A DNA stretch of 64,000 nt from Winogradskyella pacifica. GTDB lineage: Bacteria > Bacteroidota > Bacteroidia > Flavobacteriales > Flavobacteriaceae. This document shows, piece after piece, positions 26,339 to 36,040 of the stretch; the stretch's first letter is position 1; every line of letters starts with the position of its first letter. The stretch is from positions 124,001 through 188,000 of the forward strand of contig NZ_JABFDI010000005.1 in NCBI RefSeq assembly GCF_013403915.1, in the 5' to 3' direction. The notes below the pieces were generated by a model. The model was not told where the DNA came from, did no database searches, and saw only the letters and a program-made list of their open reading frames with translations. The position numbers were made by a program, and so were the translations under genes.

Positions 26339-28690
26339 TTATTCTGAAACTGTAATATGATGTTTTAGTTCATTCCCTAATTCATCTACAATGGTAATAA
26401 TATGTTTACCTGGTTCAGGCAAAACAGCTAAATCATGTATGTCTTTAGTACTGCCAATATAGTTACTGTCTATATACCAATGGATTTCTAGTTCTGGTTT
26501 AGAATGTGCGACTTTTAATATGAACTCATTAGTTTTGCCATCAAAACCTTTAGGTAAATAAATAGTACTTTGTTGGTTGGGGTAAATGAATTCCATACTA
26601 ATTCCTGAAGATTCAGTACAATCTATTCTAAATGGAGGTAATGGTTTGTAAAACGGATTTTTATTCTTGAAATAGTAAGCTTGAAGCGGAGGCAAAACAA
26701 ACCAAGATGTATTTGTAATATTTGAAATGTCTTCGCAAGATGAGTTGACCTGATAGTGTCCTGAAGCATTCACGTGTACTAATTTATGAAACGGGCAAGG
26801 TTCTGTTTTTTTTCCACTTGTCTGTATATATTTTAGTTCTGTAACATCACAAACTGGTGACGCTCTATAGCCACTTTTTTTGCAAATACTCACTTCAAGC
26901 ATTTCATCATAAGGCTTAGCAAACCAATCACTTTTAGGTAATAAATCAAAAACATCAAACATAATTGGTGCAGCTGTTTGCACGCCAACTAAGCCTGGTC
27001 GCCCTTCGCCATCGGCATTTCCTGCCCAAACACCAACGACATAATCCTTTGTTGTGCCAATTGCCCAAGCATCTCTAAAGCCAAAACTTGTTCCTGTTTT
27101 CCATGCAATTTCTTGCGAAGAATCATAGTAATTCCAACTTTCATCACTTTCTGGTCGGTTCACTTGTTTCATGCTTTCAAAAGTTAAAAAAATAGAAGCA
27201 GCATCAAAAACCCCTTTCTCAGATGTTAATTTTCCGAAGTCAACAGTTTCATTAGAATTGTAAATAGGTTGAGAAAATTCATTTGTAAAATATTGACTAG
27301 AGTTGCTATTAAAATGATTTAAAGTCGATGCCATACTAGCATAACTTTTACACAAATCCCATAGGTTGCTTTCTGCACCTCCCAATATTAAAGATAACCC
27401 GTAATGATTGGCATTATATTTTAAATCTTTAAGTTGAAGTGCTTTGAGGTAATGATAAAACCGATCTAATCCAAATTCTTGAAGCATTCTAACCATAGGC
27501 ACATTCAGTGATCGCGATAATGCTTCGTTGGCTTTTACAGCTCCGTCGTAAGTTTGATTGTAATTTTCAGGTTGGTAACTTCCAAATTGTGTAGGCACAT
27601 CTGCCACTAAAGTATTTGGTAGTAAATCTCCAGCATCAAGCATGGCAGCATATAAAAAGGGCTTTAAAATACTACCTGTACTTCTGGGCTTGTCAATAAT
27701 ATCTACACTATTTTGGTGGGTTTTATCTGTTGGGGAATTTCCAATATAGGTGAGTACCTCTCTTGTTTTTACATCTAAAACTAAAACGGAAAGATTATGA
27801 ATTTCATTTTGCTTTAAGAGATCGTAATGTTGCTTTACAAGGGCATTTGTTTGTTCTTGAAGTTCAATACTAATCGTCGTTTTTATGCGCTCCCCTCTAT
27901 TTGTTTTAGCTACTTTTTGAAGTAAATGTGGAGCGATTTGTGGTAGCGGATATGGTTTTTGTGGTAGGTTTTCTGCTATCGATAATTCATAGGTTAATTC
28001 ATCTATGGTTCCATTTTTAAACAATTTTTTTAATAATCGATTTCGTTTCTCTAACAACCGTTCTTGATTTTTTCCTGGGTAAATTAAGCTTGGAGCATTG
28101 GGTAATACAGCTAAAGTGGCACTTTCTGCCCACGATAGGTTAGAGGCATTTCTATTAAAATAACGCCAAGATGCCGCGTCGATACCAACAACATTTCCGC
28201 CAAATGGAGCATGACTCGCGTAGAGGTTCAAAATGTCATCTTTAGATAATCTGAACTCTAAACGTGTCGCCAGAATAAGTTCTTTTAGTTTTTCAAAATA
28301 GGTGCGCGATTGTCCTTTTCTAGAGAGTCGAATGACTTGCTGTGTTAATGTGCTTCCTCCTCGTTTGACGCTACCAGAACTTAAATTGTCTTTTAAAGCT
28401 TTAAAAATTGAAACAGGATTAAATCCAGGATGTTGGTAAAAGTATTCATCTTCAAACTGAAGAATACACGTTTTAAATTTTTCTGGAACAGTATTATTGG
28501 CAGGAAATCTCCATTGACCATCATCTGCAATTAAGGCTCCTAACAGTTCATTTGATTGGCTTGTAATAATTGTAGCCGTAGGATCTTTAAATAATTTCTT
28601 CGGTAAACAGAAATAATAGACAATTAGAAGCACAAAGAGCACTACAAACGTAATTTTATTTTTCTTAAAGTGCTTAATTAAACTATACAT
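26339..28690 (-). CDS. pbpC: Penicillin-binding protein 1C
   Basis: A 783-residue bifunctional peptidoglycan synthase anchored by one N-terminal helix (about residues 14-28). The glycosyltransferase domain shows EDEYFYQHPG (residues 80-89) and GGSTLTQQ (111-118). The transpeptidase domain shows Ser340-Ile-Leu-Lys343, Ser394-Leu-Asn396 and Lys531-Thr-Gly. The last 90 residues form the C-terminal domain typical of PBP1C. The usual partner, alpha-2-macroglobulin, is not adjacent but lies about 7.8 kb upstream on the same strand (36530-42103). The start codon lies inside leader copy B, between the two adhesin paralogues. Possible minus-strand -7 boxes are at 28734-28741 and 28747-28754. Confidence 0.95.
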   Translation of the reverse strand: MYSLIKHFKKNKITFVVLFVLLIVYYFCLPKKLFKDPTATIITSQSNELLGALIADDGQWRFPANNTVPEKFKTCILQFEDEYFYQHPGFNPVSIFKALKDNLSSGSVKRGGSTLTQQVIRLSRKGQSRTYFEKLKELILATRLEFRLSKDDILNLYASHAPFGGNVVGIDAASWRYFNRNASNLSWAESATLAVLPNAPSLIYPGKNQERLLEKRNRLLKKLFKNGTIDELTYELSIAENLPQKPYPLPQIAPHLLQKVAKTNRGERIKTTISIELQEQTNALVKQHYDLLKQNEIHNLSVLVLDVKTREVLTYIGNSPTDKTHQNSVDIIDKPRSTGSILKPFLYAAMLDAGDLLPNTLVADVPTQFGSYQPENYNQTYDGAVKANEALSRSLNVPMVRMLQEFGLDRFYHYLKALQLKDLKYNANHYGLSLILGGAESNLWDLCKSYASMASTLNHFNSNSSQYFTNEFSQPIYNSNETVDFGKLTSEKGVFDAASIFLTFESMKQVNRPESDESWNYYDSSQEIAWKTGTSFGFRDAWAIGTTKDYVVGVWAGNADGEGRPGLVGVQTAAPIMFDVFDLLPKSDWFAKPYDEMLEVSICKKSGYRASPVCDVTELKYIQTSGKKTEPCPFHKLVHVNASGHYQVNSSCEDISNITNTSWFVLPPLQAYYFKNKNPFYKPLPPFRIDCTESSGISMEFIYPNQQSTIYLPKGFDGKTNEFILKVAHSKPELEIHWYIDSNYIGSTKDIHDLAVLPEPGKHIITIVDELGNELKHHITVSE

Positions 28691-28770
28691 GACCTATACA
28701 TATGTGGTTTTTGGGCCTTTTTCGGCTAAAAGCCAAAATTATTATACAAACTTATATATATATTTGAACG
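28678..28770 (+). promoter_or_regulatory. Adhesin leader, copy B
   Basis: This copy aligns with 24187-24279, including the direct repeat (AACTATAC at 28681-28688, ACCTATAC at 28692-28699) and the -7 box TATATTTG (28759-28766). It overlaps the first codons of pbpC on the other strand. About 45 bases that follow the -7 box in copy A are missing here, so the adhesin coding region begins almost at the -7 box. Confidence 0.55.
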
Positions 28771-31700
28771 TGAGAAACAATTTATTCAATCTTAAAATAA
28801 TCATAATTTTTTGTGTTTCTTTTTTTACAAAAGAAGTGCATGCGCAATTAGGATTTTGTCAAGGAAATTCTGGTGATCCGATATTTGTAGAAGATTTTGG
28901 AACAGGTACCAGTTATATTCCGCAATTGCCAGTTGGCACAACGACTTATACTTTTGTCGGATACCCAGGACCTCAAGATGGTCAATATACAATTGGGCCG
29001 CAAACATCTCATTATGGTTGGAGTATGCCTAGTGACCATACAGGTGATGTTAATGGAAAAGCATTAATTGTAAATGCGAGTTTTACTACAGGAGAATTTT
29101 ACACCACACCTATTGATGGTTTATGTGAAAATACAACTTACGAATTTTCATCATGGTTAATGAACATATTACCGCTCTCTGGCTGTGGTGGTAATGGAAT
29201 ACCTGTAAATGTACAATTCGAAATTTGGGATAATACCAATACTAATTTATTAGCATATGGTGATACAGGAGATATATATAGTGAAGTTACACCAACATGG
29301 GAGCAGTATGGATTGGTCTTTCAAACCTTACCAGGGCAGACGTCGGTTATACTCAAAATGATTAATAATGGAGCTGGTGGTTGTGGTAATGATTTAGCTA
29401 TTGATGATATTGTATTTAAAAGTTGTGGGGATTTAATTGCTGTCGAAGATACTAGTAATAATAATTCAGCTTCTATTTGTAATTCAGAAACACCGTATTC
29501 TGATGTTATTACGGCAATACCAGATTTTACAGTATTTAGTAATCATTTTTACCAATGGCAAGTCAGTACTGATGGTGTAAATTGGACAGATGTTGCTGGT
29601 GAGACAAATGCCTCTATTTCTATCTCAGGAATTACCACGAGAACTTATTACAGAACGAAAGTTGCTGAATATGCTACCAATATTAATAATTTAGATTGTA
29701 ATACATTTTCAGATGTATATGAAGTATTTATTAATCCAAATCCTATAGCTCCTGTTAGTAATGGAGATGTTGATTTCGATTGCATTAGTAGCCAAGCAAC
29801 TCTATCTGTTGCGGCTGTAAGTGGCATAAATATTAATTGGTATGATGCCGCTGCAGGTGGTACTTTGGTGCAATCAAATTCTGAATCATATTTAGCAACA
29901 GCTCCAGGAATTTACTATGCGGAGTCTGTTGATGCAATTACAGGATGTGTGTCTATAACAAGAGTGCCTGTTAATGCTTCGGGCGCTACTTTTCCTGCAA
30001 CTCCAGTTAGTGATGGTGATGTTAATTTTAGTTGTATAGCGAATGATGCAACGCTTTCAGTTACAGTTCCAAGTGGGATTGTTGTAAATTGGTATGATGC
30101 GCCAACGGGTGGTGCTTTATTGCAATCAGATAGTGTTTCGTATCTCACTGCAATGGAAGGAACATATTACGCTGAGGCTGTAAATACAGTAACAGGTTGT
30201 ATATCGTTAACAAGAGTTGGTGTTACGACATCTACTGTTTTACCAGAGGCACCGATTAGTGATGGTGATGCTAATTCAGGTTGTAATTCAGTTGAAGCCA
30301 CATTATCTGTGATAGTGCCAAGTGGAATTATTGTAGATTGGTTTGATACGGCAACTGCAGGAAACTTATTAGTATCTAACAGCACAACCTTGGTTGTGGA
30401 TACATCAGGAACTTATTACGCACAAGCAACAGATCCAATTACAGGTTGTATTTCTGCAACGAGAACAGCTGTGAACGGTGATATTTTGACCCAAGATATT
30501 GCTTCTTTTAATATTACGGCCACTTGTGATGGCGCTACAGTTATTATTAATGATACCTTAGGTGGAACTTTTAGTTTTAATCCTTCGCCTTCAGACGGAG
30601 CAACCATAGATTCTAATACGGGAACAGTTACTAACGGAACATCAGGAACGAGTTATACTATTGAATATGTAACACCTGGATTGTGTTCGGACACCAAAAC
30701 GGAAACATTTAATGTATTAGTTGCGGATGATGCTTCATTTTCAATAACTCCAACATGTGATGGTGGCGCATCTACTATTACAGGAAATTCAGGAGGTAGT
30801 TTCTTCTTTAATCCAATGCCAACGGATGGAGCTTCAATCGATACAAATACTGGCCTTATTACTGGAGGAGCCTCAGATGCAACTTATACTATTGAATATA
30901 CAACAAGTGGTGTTTGTCCTTCAACAAGTACACAATCAGTTACAGTGTATTCGGCTGTAACACCTATCGCACCAACTCCATTAGAAGTTTGTGACGATGG
31001 TACACCAGATGGACTTACAGTAATAGATTTAAGTTTAAAAAATGCAGAAATCACAGGGAGTAATCCTAACTATTCTATAAGTTATTACGAGACGTTCGCA
31101 GAAGCTGAAGCTGAAACAAATGTATTGCCAACACTTTATACTAACACTAGCAACGGTCAAATTATCTTTGCAAAAGTTAAGGATGTCAATACAGGTTGCT
31201 ATGCAATTACAACTTTAGAATTATTAGTGCAACAAGCACCAATTGCTAATACACCACAAGCTTTAATATATTGTGATCCAGATAATGATGGTTATGGTTT
31301 GTTTACGCTTACGGATGTCAATGATGAAATCACTGGAGGTGTTTCTTCAGGTCTTACGGTAACGTATCACGAGACACAGACCAATGCTGATATTGGTGTG
31401 GATGCTATAGACACTACGGTAAGCTATAATAATATTGTGCAAAATGCTCAAATCCTTTATGTAAGAGTAGAAAGTTCAACTATAGCTACCGACTGTGCGA
31501 CTATAATTTTGTTAGAGTTAATCGTTGAGCCAACACCTCAGCTCATTGCTCCAACAGCATTAGAAGTGTGTGATGATTTATCTGCTGACGGATTTGCAAC
31601 ATTTGATTTAACGAGCAAAGCATCAGAGTTGTTGAATGGCCAAGATCCAGCACAATATATCGTTAGCTATTATGAAACAGAAGCCAATGCGGAAATAGCG

Positions 31701-34685
31701 AATAGTGCAATTACAAATCCATTAGCTTACATCAATACAGATGATTTTAACCAAATAATTTGGATCCGCGTAGAAGACAATACAACGGTAGAAGGCTGTT
31801 ATAAAATAACAAGTTTAGAGTTAATCGTTAACCCATTACCCGTATTAGTAACACCAGCACCATTAGAATTATGTGATGTTAATAATTCAGGAGATGAACA
31901 AGAAGGTTTTATTTTAGAAGATGCTAATGATGAGGTGCTTAATGGTCAAACAGGTATAACGCTAACGCATTATGAGACTCAATTGGATGCAGACAATGCG
32001 ACAAACCCAATTGTAAGTCCGTATGTAAACACAAGTAATGCGCAAACCATTTTTGTGAGAGCACAAAATGATATTACAGGTTGTTACAATACCGTCACAT
32101 TAACCCTTAGAGTTAACCCAATACCATCACCAGAGCCAAATCCAGATTCAATAGAAATATGTGATGTTGACAATGACGGTTTTGGTCAGTTTGATTTAGA
32201 AATCCGTACGGTAGAAATTACAAATGGTGAATCTGATGTTGTAATTACGTATCACGAAACACAGAATGATGCAGAGACGGGAAGTAATGCTATTGTCGGC
32301 TTGTATAATAATATTGTAGCTCATAATCAATTAATTTATGTACGTTCAGAGAATACGTTAACAGGTTGTTATAGTCTTACTCAGAATGCGCTAGAGCTTA
32401 TTGTAAACCCAGCACCAGAAGTGCCCGTAAATCTAGAAGCATATACAATCTGTGATAGTAATAATGATGGTTTAGCTCAATTTGATCTCACGACTAAAGA
32501 TGAAGAAATCCTTAATGGTCAAGATCCGCTAAATGTGATTTTAACCTATCATATAAGTGCTGTCAATGCTGAAACGGGAACTAATCCAATCATCAATATT
32601 GTAAACTATACGAATACGGGTAATCCTCAAACTATTTACGTACGTTTATACGATCCTATTACAGGATGTTATGATACAGGGCAATTTGAATTGATTGTAG
32701 CATTACCACCAGAAGCAATACAACCGACGCAATTAAGTGAATGTGATGACTTAGGTGAGGTGCCTGGTGATGAAATAACAGCATTTGACCTTACGGTAAA
32801 AAACGCAGAAATAACAGGTGGGAATACGAGTTGGTCAGTGGCTTATTATGAAACGAATACAGATGCGCAAGCTCAAGAGAATGCGATACCAGACCCAACA
32901 AATTATAACAATAGGTCTGTAAATGGACAAGTAGCAAATCCACAGACGCTTTATGCAGTGGTTACCGATACAAATACGGGTTGTGTAGATTTTGTAACTT
33001 TAACAATAAGAGTATTACCTAATCCAACTCCTACAGAAAGCAGTTTGTTACCAAATATAGAATTGTGTGATGACATCAATACAGGAGATGGTGTAGAGCT
33101 ATTTGATCTCACGGAAAACGAAATCCTAATCCGTAACGGAGAAGCTGGAGTTACTGTTACATATTATGAGAGTGCAGACGATGCTGATTCAGGAACAAAT
33201 GCAATACCAGATCCAACACAATACACAAATATAGAAGCATCTGAGCAAGAAATCTATGTTAGGGTGACTAAGGATGCTACTGGTTGCTATGCCTTAGTAG
33301 ATTTTACTATTGTAGTGCATCCTCTACCAACAGTGGTTGCGGTAACCGACTTTATACAATGTGAATTATTTACCGATGGCTTTGATAATTTTGACTTAAC
33401 AACTAAAGACGAAGAAGTTTTAAACGGTCAAGACCCAACACAGTTTATAGTGAGTTACCATGAAAACCTAGCGGATGCCGAGGCAGGAATTAATGGAGTT
33501 GCAGGTTTATATACGAATCTTAGTAATCCACAACAAATCTTTGTAACCATCACCAACACTATTACGGGTTGTTCAATCAGCACACAAAGTTTTAATATTG
33601 AAGTACAAGAAGCAGCTCAGGCTAATCCAAATTTGGAGCCCATTATGTACGAAACCTGTGATGACAATATGGAAACCGATGGTAATCCAGCTAATGATAG
33701 TGCTCAATTTAATTTAACCACGAGAGATCCAGAAGTATTAGACGGGCAAGATCCACTGAATTATATCGTGACGTATTTCGCGACACAAGAAGATGCAGAC
33801 TTAAATGTAAACCCATTACCAACATTGTATGAAAATAGCGTTAATCCACAAGTGATTTATGCAAGAGTAGATAATGACACACTTGATACAACAGGAAATG
33901 ACACATCAATCTGTTATGAAGTGGCCGAATTGACGTTACAAGTAAATCCATTACCAGAATTTAATTTAGAAGAGAATTATACATTGTGTTTAAATACGAA
34001 TGGAACAGAAATATTAGAACCATTAGTAATTGACACAGGTTTGTCTACAGTAGATTATAGTTTTATATGGACTTATGAAGGTGCACTTATAAGCCAAACA
34101 GGATCTAGTATTATGCCAACTGAAGGCGGAACTTATGCTGTATATATAACGAATATAGTCACAGGTTGTGAAAATGAAGATTCGACATTAGTGATAGAAA
34201 GTGAACCACCAAGTTTAACTATAGAACTAGTAACACAAGCCTTTGCCGATAATCATGTTTTAGAAGCTTTAGCTATAGGAATTGGTGTTTACGAATACAG
34301 TTTAGACGGAGGGCCTTGGCAAGATGAAGGAACATTTACGAACGTATCAGCTGGAGACCATGAAATCACGGCAAGAGATAAGAATGGCTGTGGCTTAACA
34401 GTAACATCAAAGTTTATTATCGATTACCCGCTGTATTTTACTCCAAATGGAGATGGTAATAATGAGACTTGGAATATTGAAGGTATTGGTAGTAATGCTA
34501 TAATTTACATATTTGACCGTTACGGCAAGTTATTAAAGCAACTAAGTCCTGATGGAGAGGATTGGAACGGAACATTCAACGGTAATGCGATGCCGACAAG
34601 CGACTATTGGTTTACAGTAGAGTACGACGAGCCTAGTAGTGGTGTTCGTAAAGAGTTTAGAGCTCACTTTGCTTTAAAACGATAA
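28770..34685 (+). CDS. Large secreted T9SS type B repeat adhesin
   Basis: About 1971 residues from GTG 28770; this codon aligns with Met3 of the short paralogue. The frame is open to ATG 28689, an alternative start inside leader copy B. After the signal peptide (to EVHAQ) comes the same N-terminal domain as in the paralogue, then three Ig-like repeats with NWYDA-like motifs, two repeats with SFNITATCDG-like starts, and ten repeats of about 97 residues (about 30975-33955). Each of these starts with a CDxxNDG-like loop and holds FDLT, EILNGQDP, YTNxxNPQTIYVRV and TGCY motifs. The acidic loops may bind calcium. The C-terminus (FTPNGDGNNETW, FDRYGKLLKQL, DWNGTFNG) is a type B T9SS sorting domain. 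A surface adhesin, perhaps for gliding or attachment, is inferred. Confidence 0.88.
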   Translation: MRNNLFNLKIIIIFCVSFFTKEVHAQLGFCQGNSGDPIFVEDFGTGTSYIPQLPVGTTTYTFVGYPGPQDGQYTIGPQTSHYGWSMPSDHTGDVNGKALIVNASFTTGEFYTTPIDGLCENTTYEFSSWLMNILPLSGCGGNGIPVNVQFEIWDNTNTNLLAYGDTGDIYSEVTPTWEQYGLVFQTLPGQTSVILKMINNGAGGCGNDLAIDDIVFKSCGDLIAVEDTSNNNSASICNSETPYSDVITAIPDFTVFSNHFYQWQVSTDGVNWTDVAGETNASISISGITTRTYYRTKVAEYATNINNLDCNTFSDVYEVFINPNPIAPVSNGDVDFDCISSQATLSVAAVSGININWYDAAAGGTLVQSNSESYLATAPGIYYAESVDAITGCVSITRVPVNASGATFPATPVSDGDVNFSCIANDATLSVTVPSGIVVNWYDAPTGGALLQSDSVSYLTAMEGTYYAEAVNTVTGCISLTRVGVTTSTVLPEAPISDGDANSGCNSVEATLSVIVPSGIIVDWFDTATAGNLLVSNSTTLVVDTSGTYYAQATDPITGCISATRTAVNGDILTQDIASFNITATCDGATVIINDTLGGTFSFNPSPSDGATIDSNTGTVTNGTSGTSYTIEYVTPGLCSDTKTETFNVLVADDASFSITPTCDGGASTITGNSGGSFFFNPMPTDGASIDTNTGLITGGASDATYTIEYTTSGVCPSTSTQSVTVYSAVTPIAPTPLEVCDDGTPDGLTVIDLSLKNAEITGSNPNYSISYYETFAEAEAETNVLPTLYTNTSNGQIIFAKVKDVNTGCYAITTLELLVQQAPIANTPQALIYCDPDNDGYGLFTLTDVNDEITGGVSSGLTVTYHETQTNADIGVDAIDTTVSYNNIVQNAQILYVRVESSTIATDCATIILLELIVEPTPQLIAPTALEVCDDLSADGFATFDLTSKASELLNGQDPAQYIVSYYETEANAEIANSAITNPLAYINTDDFNQIIWIRVEDNTTVEGCYKITSLELIVNPLPVLVTPAPLELCDVNNSGDEQEGFILEDANDEVLNGQTGITLTHYETQLDADNATNPIVSPYVNTSNAQTIFVRAQNDITGCYNTVTLTLRVNPIPSPEPNPDSIEICDVDNDGFGQFDLEIRTVEITNGESDVVITYHETQNDAETGSNAIVGLYNNIVAHNQLIYVRSENTLTGCYSLTQNALELIVNPAPEVPVNLEAYTICDSNNDGLAQFDLTTKDEEILNGQDPLNVILTYHISAVNAETGTNPIINIVNYTNTGNPQTIYVRLYDPITGCYDTGQFELIVALPPEAIQPTQLSECDDLGEVPGDEITAFDLTVKNAEITGGNTSWSVAYYETNTDAQAQENAIPDPTNYNNRSVNGQVANPQTLYAVVTDTNTGCVDFVTLTIRVLPNPTPTESSLLPNIELCDDINTGDGVELFDLTENEILIRNGEAGVTVTYYESADDADSGTNAIPDPTQYTNIEASEQEIYVRVTKDATGCYALVDFTIVVHPLPTVVAVTDFIQCELFTDGFDNFDLTTKDEEVLNGQDPTQFIVSYHENLADAEAGINGVAGLYTNLSNPQQIFVTITNTITGCSISTQSFNIEVQEAAQANPNLEPIMYETCDDNMETDGNPANDSAQFNLTTRDPEVLDGQDPLNYIVTYFATQEDADLNVNPLPTLYENSVNPQVIYARVDNDTLDTTGNDTSICYEVAELTLQVNPLPEFNLEENYTLCLNTNGTEILEPLVIDTGLSTVDYSFIWTYEGALISQTGSSIMPTEGGTYAVYITNIVTGCENEDSTLVIESEPPSLTIELVTQAFADNHVLEALAIGIGVYEYSLDGGPWQDEGTFTNVSAGDHEITARDKNGCGLTVTSKFIIDYPLYFTPNGDGNNETWNIEGIGSNAIIYIFDRYGKLLKQLSPDGEDWNGTFNGNAMPTSDYWFTVEYDEPSSGVRKEFRAHFALKR
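30975..33955 (+). repeat. Ten tandem coding repeats of about 290-300 bp in the large adhesin
   Basis: Units start near 30975, 31260, 31560, 31860, 32150, 32445, 32720, 33055, 33350 and 33650. They are conserved in protein pattern (CDxDNDGxxxFDL, NGQDP, TIYVRV, TGCY) but clearly diverged in DNA, so the array is old and not a fresh expansion. Confidence 0.75.
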
Positions 34686-34693
34686 GTAGATTT

Positions 34694-35029
34694 TTAATCT
34701 AGCTTAAATTCATATTCTCTTTCAACTTTACAGATCCTCACATTATACCAATTGTACCATTGTTCGCGTCCTTTTTGTTGCGCGAGTAAATGCTCAGTAT
34801 TAGCTTTCCAACTTTTAATGGCTTCTATGCTTTCCCAATAACTTACAGTAATACCGACTGCTCCACTTAGCGTAATCGAATTGTCATTTCTAGCGGAATC
34901 GATACCTAAATAACCTTCTTGTTGTTTAGCTAGGTTTTCCATTGTTTCTGCCATTTCGGGATAGCCTTCAGTAACTTCTGATTGCGTTGAGGTGAAAATA
35001 ACAGCGTAGTAGGGTTTAAAATTATTCAT
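34694..35029 (-). CDS. Antibiotic biosynthesis monooxygenase (ABM) family protein
   Basis: A 111-residue protein of the dimeric alpha/beta-barrel fold. The pattern YYAVIFTS, EGYLGIDSARN, GITVSYWESIEAIKSWK is typical of ABM-domain proteins. Family members include monooxygenases, heme-degrading enzymes and proteins with unknown role, so the substrate here is open. Cytoplasmic. Convergent with the large adhesin; only eight bases separate the ends. Confidence 0.85.
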   Translation of the reverse strand: MNNFKPYYAVIFTSTQSEVTEGYPEMAETMENLAKQQEGYLGIDSARNDNSITLSGAVGITVSYWESIEAIKSWKANTEHLLAQQKGREQWYNWYNVRICKVEREYEFKLD

Positions 35030-35043
35030 GATTTTTAAAAATT

Positions 35044-35076
35044 AAACCTAACAGGTTTCAAAAACCTGTTAGGTTT
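35044..35076 (-). terminator. Inverted repeat CCTAACAGGTTT/AAACCTGTTAGG, likely terminator
   Basis: A perfect 15 bp stem with a three-base loop lies 13 bases after the stop of the SH3-domain gene, followed on the minus strand by AATTTTT. The sequence is also a common dispersed repeat of Flavobacteriia, so it may be a mobile repeat reused as a terminator. Confidence 0.65.
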
Positions 35077-35088
35077 TGTTATTTCTGG

Positions 35089-35940
35089 TTAACAGCCTTT
35101 AGGCATATCAAACTCAATTATTTTTTCAGTGATATTATCTTCAAAATCGGTCAATATGATTTTAAGAAAAACACGATTTGTTGAAACTCCAATAGGATAA
35201 TCCTTCACGTTTTTTATCGTCTTAAAATAGTCTAACCAATCTGCTCCACATTGGTCAATAACTTCAGTTTTTAAATCCTCAACGGAAGTGTCAATAAATT
35301 GTTTCCAATCATTTTCAGAATACGCTAAAGTTTCAAAAGTGTTAGATCTCGTTTGTTTTAGTGGCCTCCATTCCGAATCAAAATGTTTCCAGTCATTGGC
35401 ATCACATTTCTTATCGACGCTCATAAATGAAATGCTGTTTTCGTAACGCTGAAAAATACTCACATGCTTATAATCATTATCAACCAAAACAATTTGTTTT
35501 TTTTCAGGTGAAGCTCCACTATCGACATTGATTGTTATGGAATCTTGCTGTTTTAGATTGTGAGTCCTTTTGTAGTCACTTGTGGCTAAATTTTTAATTT
35601 CAACATTCAATTTATCCAAATCCAATCGGATGGTTTTAGAAATTTTTGTTGAAGATAAGTAGCCATTAAACACATAACCAATATGGTTTCGAGTTTCAAC
35701 TTTTACCCATTCTCCACTTACTTTTTTTCCACCATCGAGCACGACTAATTTTTTGTCTGTTTTTTCAAGAACTCCAATGGCCTCTCCATAGGCTAATTTG
35801 CTTAGCATTTTACCGCTTACATCGGGCTGATCTCTAAGGGATAATCCGCTTTCTGCTGCTACGTAAGCATTTTGTTGTGCTGTTACTAATGCGACAGTGA
35901 AGAGCATTCCGATCGCTAAAATCTGCTTTAAATTTCTCAT
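35089..35940 (-). CDS. Secreted SH3-domain protein
   Basis: A 283-residue exported protein. The signal peptide (MRNLKQILAIGMLFTVALVTAQ) is followed by a bacterial SH3 domain at about residues 25-97 (AESGLSLRDQPDVSGKML, GEWVKVETRNHIGYVFNGYL). The remaining 185 residues are not recognised; they contain two cysteines in NDWKHFD/CGADW-type contexts and a C-terminal Cys. Bacterial SH3 domains often bind peptidoglycan, so a periplasmic role is plausible. It lies among three small genes between pbpC and the alpha-2-macroglobulin gene. Confidence 0.8.
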   Translation of the reverse strand: MRNLKQILAIGMLFTVALVTAQQNAYVAAESGLSLRDQPDVSGKMLSKLAYGEAIGVLEKTDKKLVVLDGGKKVSGEWVKVETRNHIGYVFNGYLSSTKISKTIRLDLDKLNVEIKNLATSDYKRTHNLKQQDSITINVDSGASPEKKQIVLVDNDYKHVSIFQRYENSISFMSVDKKCDANDWKHFDSEWRPLKQTRSNTFETLAYSENDWKQFIDTSVEDLKTEVIDQCGADWLDYFKTIKNVKDYPIGVSTNRVFLKIILTDFEDNITEKIIEFDMPKGC

Positions 35941-36020
35941 AATTTTGTGATTTAAGGTTAAACATTTTAGCGGTTTTGTTTCTAGGATTCTTGCCTTCCG
36001 GACGGCGAGTATTTAGTTTA

Positions 36021-36040
36021 TGCTGAACTTGATTCAGTAT
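36021..36040. repeat. Short inverted repeat TGCTGAActtgaTTCAGTA
   Basis: This matches the TGCTGAACTTGATTCAGTATCT type of dispersed intergenic repeat known from Flavobacteriia and directly abuts the stop codon of the lipoprotein gene at 36041. The stretch 35941-36040 otherwise holds only an imperfect TTGCCTTCCGGACGGCGAGT dyad. Confidence 0.5.

Noticed and set aside
28689..28769. Upstream ATG for the large adhesin
   Set aside because: It lies within the duplicated leader and adds 27 residues that have no counterpart in the paralogue before the signal peptide. It is kept only as an alternative.
29915..30607. Three minus-strand open frames inside the large adhesin
   Set aside because: They are shadows of the repeated Ig-like coding units and repeat with the same period; no start signals or domains.
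30975..33955. Regular repeats of about 300 bp that might suggest a CRISPR or a satellite
   Set aside because: They are in-frame coding repeats of a protein with diverged DNA, without short identical repeats and spacers.
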